Shown piece by piece: positions 6,724-10,603 of a stretch of 10,603 bases of DNA. The position numbers and the translations under genes were made by a program. This DNA comes from Actinomycetota bacterium. GTDB lineage: Bacteria > Actinomycetota > Thermoleophilia > Solirubrobacterales > Solirubrobacteraceae. The number at the start of each line of letters is the position of its first letter. Within the stretch, counting starts at the first letter, position 1. The notes below the pieces were generated by a model. It saw nothing but the letters and a program-made list of their open reading frames with translations. It did not search any database and was not told the DNA's origin. The stretch covers positions 1-10,603 of the forward strand of contig WLNV01000039.1 of assembly GCA_009699615.1 (NCBI GenBank). Direction: 5' to 3'.

Positions 6724-7464
6724 TCAGGCGGGCGCGTGGCTGCGCTGGGCTGCAGCGATCAGCTCCTGCACTGCCGCCGCGTCGCCGTCACGGAGCAGCG
6801 CGATTGGGTCGGGCTCACCATTGACGATCTCTTCGAAGAAGGCCTTGCGATCTTGATAGGTGGGGAGCGTTCCCTTCGCCCAGCCGCGTGTTTCGTTCAG
6901 CATGATTGCGAGCTGCGCGTACTGCTCGCCGAAAAGCTCGCCGATCTCTCGCTTCATCCGCTTCGCCAGCGCCGGTGATGCGCCGGCGGTCGAGATTGCG
7001 ATCGCCAGCGGGCCGGTGCGGACTACTGCTGGCAGGATGAAGTTGCAGAGCGGCGGAACGTCAACGATGTTGACGAGCATCGCGCGCTTCTCAGCGTCCT
7101 CGTAGATCTGAATGTTGGTCTCGGTTGAGTCGGTACAGGCGATCACGATGAAGACGGCTTCAAGGTCCTCGGGGCCGGCGTAGTCGCGCTGCTCCCAGCT
7201 GATTGAGCCTTCTGCTGCGAGCGCCTCGAGCTCTGGGCCGGCGTCAGGCGAAATTACCGTTACGTCGCCGCCGCAGGCAAGCAGCCCTTCGCTCTTCTCG
7301 AGCCCCATCGCGCCGCCGCCGATTACAACGCAGCGCCGCCCTTTCAGCTTCAGGCAGGCGATGTAGAACGGCGTCTCGAGCATGTCTTTGACGCAGGTCT
7401 GGTCACAGATCCCTTTCTTGTATTGACAGACGCACTCTTTTCCGGCGTAGGCAGCAGCAGGCAT
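6724..7464 (-). CDS. Precorrin-2 dehydrogenase (Met8p/CysG N-terminal-type, possible sirohydrochlorin ferrochelatase) with Cys-rich N-terminal extension
   Basis: A 246-residue protein. From about residue 31 it follows the siroheme synthase N-terminal fold: a short strand (TPFYIACLKLKGRRC), the NAD-binding loop VIGGGAMG (47-54), NIVDVPPLCNF (132-142) with Asp135 at the place of the catalytic aspartate of CysG/Met8p, and STAGASPALAKRMKREI (158-174). It should oxidise precorrin-2 to sirohydrochlorin and perhaps insert iron to give siroheme. The first 27 residues are unusual: cysteines at 11, 13, 20 and 24 (CxC-x6-CxxxC) lie before the usual family start. The ATG at 7464 is favoured over an internal ATG at 7383 because GGAG lies five bases before it and no such site precedes the internal one. 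It appears to be the first gene of the operon. The matching methyltransferase is the last gene seen. Confidence 0.92.
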   Translation of the reverse strand: MPAAAYAGKECVCQYKKGICDQTCVKDMLETPFYIACLKLKGRRCVVIGGGAMGLEKSEGLLACGGDVTVISPDAGPELEALAAEGSISWEQRDYAGPEDLEAVFIVIACTDSTETNIQIYEDAEKRAMLVNIVDVPPLCNFILPAVVRTGPLAIAISTAGASPALAKRMKREIGELFGEQYAQLAIMLNETRGWAKGTLPTYQDRKAFFEEIVNGEPDPIALLRDGDAAAVQELIAAAQRSHAPA

Positions 7465-7501
7465 GGTCGCTCCAGCGTAGAGGTTCGTATCGTTTCTACG
7501 T
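7465..7501. promoter_or_regulatory. Divergent intergenic region with inverted repeat, likely promoter/operator
   Basis: This 37-base gap separates the leftward cofactor operon from the rightward DUF2236 gene and must serve both, possibly with sequence from inside the genes. It holds a 6-base inverted repeat, CGTAGA (7476-7481) and TCTACG (7495-7500), separated by 13 bases, so arm starts are about two helical turns apart, as in many repressor sites. On the plus strand TATCGT (7488-7493) is a weak -10 candidate. No convincing -35 is seen on either strand, and no clear -10 for the operon was found. The regulatory role is inferred. Confidence 0.4.
7470..7473 (-). promoter_or_regulatory. Ribosome binding site of the precorrin-2 dehydrogenase gene
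   Basis: The minus strand reads GGAG, then a five-base spacer, then the ATG at 7464. This decides the start in favour of the longer protein with the cysteine-rich N-terminus. The internal ATG at 7383 has no comparable purine-rich site. Confidence 0.7.
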
Positions 7502-8389
7502 ATGGCAACCGCATCACGGCTCAGAGAGATTTCTTTCCGCCCAGCTGGCCCCGGTGAGGGCTACTTCGAAGACGATTCGTTGATCCGCCGCGTAAACCGC
7601 GAGCTGGTCGTAGCCTTCTCCGGCGCCCGCGCGCTACTGATGCAAGCCGCCCACCCGGTGATGTTCGAAGGCTTCTTCATCAAGACCGAAGCGAAAGAGG
7701 CTGCGCACGCGCGGCTGGCACGGACGGCGACGATTATGAACACGATCTATTTCGGGCGCCGCGATGACGCCGACCAGATGACCGAGCGCGTCCGCGAGGT
7801 ACACACGCGGATCAACGGCGTGCTCGAAGAGCCGGCAGGCAAATACCCGGCTGGCACTCCTTACGCCGCCGACGACCCACAGTTCCTGCTCTGGACCTTG
7901 GCCGCGCTGGTTGATTCAGCCGACAGGCTCTACCGCCTCTATGTAGAAGAGCTGACGCGTGACGAGCGCGACGCGCTCTGGGGCGACTACCGCCTCGTCG
8001 GCAAGCTCTTCGGCCTGGAAGAGCACGAGATGCCAGCAACAATTGAGGGCTTCGACGCCTACATGACGGAGATGGTCGAGGGCGATCAGCTCTGGGTCAC
8101 TGAGAGCGCCCGTGAGGAGAGCCTCGCAATCGTCCTCCACCCACCGGCACCGATCTATATGCGCGGACTGGTGGAGGCCGTCAACTTCATCATCATCGGC
8201 TCATTGCCAGCGAAGATCCGCCGCGGCTACGGCCTCTCTTGGGATCCTCTCCGCGAGACGATGCGGCTTGGCGGCGCCGCCTACACAAAGCGGGTTCTGT
8301 TGCCGCTGCTGCCGCAGATGATTCGCAACACGCCGGTCGCTGGGGGCAAGCTGCTTCCCGGCCCGCCGCGCGCGACCGCCACCGCCTAG
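7502..8389 (+). CDS. DUF2236 / MpaB-like (latex-clearing-protein-like) putative oxygenase
   Basis: A 295-residue protein of the DUF2236 family, related to the ER-bound oxygenase MpaB and the b-type-heme rubber oxygenase Lcp. Visible family features are an N-terminal SLIRRVNRELVVAFSGARAL (26-45) with QAAHP (48-52), REVHTRINGV (98-107), PYAADDPQFLLWTLAALVDS (120-139), and a helical middle ending in EMPATIEGFDAYM (176-188). No signal peptide or strong membrane helix is obvious. Substrate and reaction are unknown; members are proposed to be heme-dependent oxygenases, and lying beside a heme-synthesis operon fits that. In many relatives as I recall them the WTL at 131-133 reads WVH, so a histidine may be missing here. 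In-frame stop TAG at 7478 and the lack of other start codons fix the start at 7502, yet no Shine-Dalgarno site precedes it. The stop overlaps that of the convergent chrA gene. Confidence 0.87.
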   Translation: MATASRLREISFRPAGPGEGYFEDDSLIRRVNRELVVAFSGARALLMQAAHPVMFEGFFIKTEAKEAAHARLARTATIMNTIYFGRRDDADQMTERVREVHTRINGVLEEPAGKYPAGTPYAADDPQFLLWTLAALVDSADRLYRLYVEELTRDERDALWGDYRLVGKLFGLEEHEMPATIEGFDAYMTEMVEGDQLWVTESAREESLAIVLHPPAPIYMRGLVEAVNFIIIGSLPAKIRRGYGLSWDPLRETMRLGGAAYTKRVLLPLLPQMIRNTPVAGGKLLPGPPRATATA

Positions 8390-9552
8390 CCGAGCGCTGG
8401 TAGCGGCGCACCGAGCAGCGCTGCGATCGCGCCAGCCGCCGCTGCCAACAGGAGCGTTGGTACGACGCCGAGCTTGGCGCCAAAGAGCAGCGCCGTTGCT
8501 GCCGCCGCGATCACCCACTGCCAGCTGAAGCTGAGCCCTGAGGCGAGCGGGATCAGTGCGCCGAAGATCGCGCCGACAGCGGCCGGGCCGGCGCCGTCGA
8601 GGAAGGCGCGCGCGTCCTTGTTGTTGCGCAGGCTGAGGAAGCGCCCGCCGCCGGCCATGACGAAGAGGAACGATGGGGCGAAGGCGACGAACGAGGCGAG
8701 TAGCGCGCCGCCAAGGCCAGCCGCTGCGTAGCCGACGACGGCGACCGTCTGTACGACCGGCCCGGGTGTGATCTGCCCGAGCGCAACGGCGTTTAGGAAC
8801 TGACCGTCGGTCATCCAGCCGTAAAGGCGGACAGCGTCCTCTTGCATGATCGGCACGATCACAAAGCCGCCGCCGTAGGAGAGAGCCCCGACTTTAAGCG
8901 CAGTCCAGGCGAGCTGTGTTTGGGTCGAAGCTGCCGTTGTGGCTGCCAGCAGCAGCGCGATTGCGGCCGGCGCGCCAAATGATGAGAGCGGCGGCGCTTC
9001 GGCGCGGCGGATGATCAGCTCGACCAGGCCGCAGCCGATCAGCGCCAGCACGACGAACGGCCCGACAGCGATAACCGAGATCGCGCCGACGGCGAGGTAG
9101 GCGACGGCTCGCCAGCGGCGCAGGCCCTCGTGCGGCGCGAGGCTGCTGCGGCTTAGGTCCCAGCCGACGCGCAGCACGACGCCGATTACGGCCGCTCCGG
9201 CTCCGGCGCCAACGCCGCGCAGCCAGTCGGCCGGCGCGCTGCTCAGTGAGATCGCTGCCAGCACGATGATCATCACCAGCCCGGGGATGATGAAGAGCAG
9301 GCCGCCGATCAACGCCGCCCACTGCCCGCCTGCGCGCAGCGCGCAGTAGATCGCCAGCTGCGTCGAGGCTGGCCCCGGCAGCAGGTTGCAGGCCGCGTTG
9401 GCGTGCTCAAACTCGTCCGGCTCAATCCACTGTTCGCGTTCGACGCATAGCTCGCGCAGCATCGCGACGTGAGCCTGCGGCCCGCCGAAGCCGGTGGCGC
9501 CGAGCCGAGCCCACTCGCGCGCGACCGTTCCGATCGATGTTTGGTGTGCCAT
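8386..9552 (-). CDS. chrA: ChrA-family chromate transporter (two-domain, long-chain type)
   Basis: A 388-residue, very hydrophobic protein made of two homologous CHR domains. The first has GFGGPQAHVAML (21-32), a charged loop to about 48, and NLLPGPASTQLAIY (56-69). The second repeats the pattern: KVGALSYGGGFVIVP (220-234) and ALGQITPGPVVQTVAVVGY (257-275). Size and duplication match long-chain ChrA, a membrane protein that exports chromate, in known cases driven by proton motive force; related proteins may move other oxyanions. The true substrate cannot be read from sequence, and no chrB or other resistance gene is next to it. An in-frame TAG lies immediately before the ATG at 9552, so the start cannot be further upstream, although no good ribosome binding site is seen. 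Its stop lies inside the 3' end of the DUF2236 gene. Confidence 0.93.
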   Translation of the reverse strand: MAHQTSIGTVAREWARLGATGFGGPQAHVAMLRELCVEREQWIEPDEFEHANAACNLLPGPASTQLAIYCALRAGGQWAALIGGLLFIIPGLVMIIVLAAISLSSAPADWLRGVGAGAGAAVIGVVLRVGWDLSRSSLAPHEGLRRWRAVAYLAVGAISVIAVGPFVVLALIGCGLVELIIRRAEAPPLSSFGAPAAIALLLAATTAASTQTQLAWTALKVGALSYGGGFVIVPIMQEDAVRLYGWMTDGQFLNAVALGQITPGPVVQTVAVVGYAAAGLGGALLASFVAFAPSFLFVMAGGGRFLSLRNNKDARAFLDGAGPAAVGAIFGALIPLASGLSFSWQWVIAAAATALLFGAKLGVVPTLLLAAAAGAIAALLGAPLPALG

Positions 9553-9603
9553 CTAGCGCGATGTTCGCACGGCATTCACGCGCCTCTCGTTTAGGATCGG
9601 TGA
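9553..9603. promoter_or_regulatory. Divergent intergenic region between chrA and the M20 hydrolase gene
   Basis: A 51-base gap that must hold or border the start signals for two divergent genes. The only clear signal is AGGA at 9593-9596, seven bases before the plus-strand ATG at 9604. I see no convincing -10/-35 pair on either strand. The GCGCG/CGCGC arms at 9556-9560 and 9579-9583 are too low in complexity to call an operator. Confidence 0.35.
9593..9596 (+). promoter_or_regulatory. Ribosome binding site of the M20 hydrolase gene
   Basis: AGGA with a seven-base spacer before the ATG at 9604. It supports that ATG, which also gives the usual M20 N-terminal layout (a helix, then VNPPGNE at residues 21-27). 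Confidence 0.65.
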
Positions 9604-10603
9604 ATGGACCAACTGGCCGATCACGCGACGCGCCTGCTGAGCCGCCTGATCGCGCACAACACGGTTAATCCGCCCGGCAACGAGCGCGCGCTGCAGGAGG
9701 AGCTTGCGGCCGACCTCAAGGCGGCTGGCTTCGAGGTAACGCTCGTCGGCCGAACTGAGGAGCGGCCGAATCTCATCGCGAGGCTGCGTGGAACCGCCGA
9801 CGGCCCAACGCTCTGCCTGCTCTCGCACTGCGACACGGTGCTCGCCAATCCTGACGAGTGGACGCATGACCCCTGGTGCGGCGATGTGATCGATGGAGAA
9901 CTTTGGGGCCGTGGCGCGCTCGACATGAAGTCGCAGACGGCGGCCGAGGTGGCAGCAGGGATTGAGCTGGCGAACAGCGGTTGGCGTCCGGCCAACGGCG
10001 ACCTCTTGATCGTTTGCGTCGTTGACGAGGAGACCGGCGGAGCCGACGGCGTCGCCTGGCTCTGCGAGAACCACCCCGAGCTGGTTCGCTGCGACTACTC
10101 GCTCAACGAGGGCGCCGGCGCTTTCTTCGAACTTGGCGACGAGCGGCTCTACGGGGTTTGCGTTGCTGAGAAGGGCGTCTGCCGCTTCACGATCACGACC
10201 GACGGCGTTGCCGGCCACGCCAGCAATCCGCGCTTCGGCGACAACGCGCTGCTAAAGCTGGCTCCGTTGATTACTGCGCTCGGTGAGTGGGATCCCGTCT
10301 ACGACCTAACCGATGGCGCCAGCGCGCTGATGACCGACCTTGGCGCGCCGGTTGAAGGCGGCGACGTCGGCACCGCGCTTGATGGTCTGCGCCAGCGCGA
10401 GCCGCTGCTGGCTGCCTTCGTTGAGCCGATGCTCGGCCTGACCTTCGCGCCGACCGTGATCTCGGCCTCGGAGAAGATCAACGTGCTGCCGTCGCAGGCC
10501 AAGCTACGAGTCGACTGCCGCACGCCCCCCGGCCTTGGCGAGGAGCTGGTTCGCAAACGCGTTGCTGAAGTTCTCGGCACCGAGGGCTACCGGCTGGAGT
10601 TCA
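9604..10603 (+). CDS. M20-family metallohydrolase (ArgE/DapE/carboxypeptidase-like; 3' end outside window)
   Basis: The frame is open from the ATG at 9604 to the right edge, giving 333 complete codons. Motifs of di-zinc M20 peptidases/deacylases occur in order: VNPPGNE (21-27), SHCDTV (74-79) with metal ligand His75 and Asp77, GRGALDMKS (102-110) with bridging Asp107, DEETGG (141-146) with catalytic Glu142 and ligand Glu143, and NEGAG (168-172) with ligand Glu169. GVAGHAS (201-207) marks the start of the lid/dimerisation domain, whose conserved histidine completes the active site. The last metal-ligand histidine, near the C-terminus, falls outside the window. The family includes N-acetylornithine deacetylase, succinyl-diaminopimelate desuccinylase and various carboxypeptidases or aminoacylases; the substrate cannot be fixed here. 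No neighbour suggests an arginine or lysine pathway. The protein is probably cytosolic, as no signal peptide is seen. Confidence 0.93.
   Translation, partial: MDQLADHATRLLSRLIAHNTVNPPGNERALQEELAADLKAAGFEVTLVGRTEERPNLIARLRGTADGPTLCLLSHCDTVLANPDEWTHDPWCGDVIDGELWGRGALDMKSQTAAEVAAGIELANSGWRPANGDLLIVCVVDEETGGADGVAWLCENHPELVRCDYSLNEGAGAFFELGDERLYGVCVAEKGVCRFTITTDGVAGHASNPRFGDNALLKLAPLITALGEWDPVYDLTDGASALMTDLGAPVEGGDVGTALDGLRQREPLLAAFVEPMLGLTFAPTVISASEKINVLPSQAKLRVDCRTPPGLGEELVRKRVAEVLGTEGYRLEF

Noticed and set aside
7383..7464. Cysteine-rich stretch as a separate leader peptide (cysteine attenuator) for the siroheme gene
   Set aside because: It is in frame with the enzyme with no stop codon between, so it is more simply an N-terminal extension.
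866..8430. GCGATCGC octamers (near 867, 4285 and 8424) as a HIP1-like repeat
   Set aside because: Only three were noticed; they fit the general GATC excess and common codon pairs, and nothing else suggests a cyanobacterium.
9556..9583. GCGCG/CGCGC inverted arms between chrA and the M20 gene
   Set aside because: Five-base low-complexity arms with an 18-base loop are expected by chance in DNA this GC-rich.
9553..10218. 221-residue minus-strand frame opposite the M20 gene
   Set aside because: The plus-strand frame carries all M20 motifs in order; the minus frame has no recognisable feature and would also conflict with the chrA/M20 divergent gap.
1..10603. Mobile elements, CRISPR, tRNA/rRNA, defence or toxin-antitoxin modules
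   Set aside because: No transposase, regular repeats, RNA-gene features or defence domains were seen; the window is filled by metabolic and transport genes.

Overview
The window is GC-rich and very tightly packed. By eye about 60-65% of bases are G+C, and every position is either coding or lies in a gap of 51 bases or less. Gene content, GTG starts and protein style suggest a high-GC actinobacterium, possibly of the Thermoleophilia (Solirubrobacterales/Gaiellales) type. This placement is an inference; no rRNA or other marker is present to prove it.

Positions 7464 down to 1 (minus strand) look like one long operon of ten genes for making and handling redox cofactors. In transcription order they are: a Met8p/CysG-N-type precorrin-2 dehydrogenase with an unusual cysteine-rich N-terminus; moaC and a mogA/moaB-type gene (molybdenum cofactor); ccmA, ccmB, ccmC and a small ccmD-like gene (heme handling for cytochrome c maturation); hemA (glutamyl-tRNA reductase); hemC (hydroxymethylbilane synthase); and a fused uroporphyrinogen-III methyltransferase/uroporphyrinogen-III synthase (CobA-HemD) that runs off the left edge. 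Five junctions are ATGA or GTGA start/stop overlaps, so translational coupling is likely. Together the genes make tetrapyrrole from glutamyl-tRNA, branch it to heme or siroheme, attach heme to c-type cytochromes and supply molybdopterin. These are the cofactors of respiratory and assimilatory oxidoreductases such as nitrate, nitrite and sulfite reductases.

A 37-base divergent gap (7465-7501) holds an inverted repeat. To its right, on the plus strand, is a DUF2236/MpaB-like (latex-clearing-protein-like) putative oxygenase at 7502-8389, which may be translated from a leaderless mRNA. It meets a convergent two-domain ChrA-type transporter (8386-9552, minus) so tightly that the two stop codons share the palindrome CTAG. 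After a 51-base divergent gap, an M20-family metallohydrolase (9604 onward, plus) runs off the right edge.

I see no RNA genes, insertion sequences, CRISPR arrays, phage genes or defence genes. Most of this is core metabolism. The points most worth a second look are the four-cysteine N-terminal extension of the precorrin-2 dehydrogenase, the combined tetrapyrrole/cytochrome c/molybdenum-cofactor operon, the divergent control region beside a putative heme oxygenase, and a marked excess of GATC sites.
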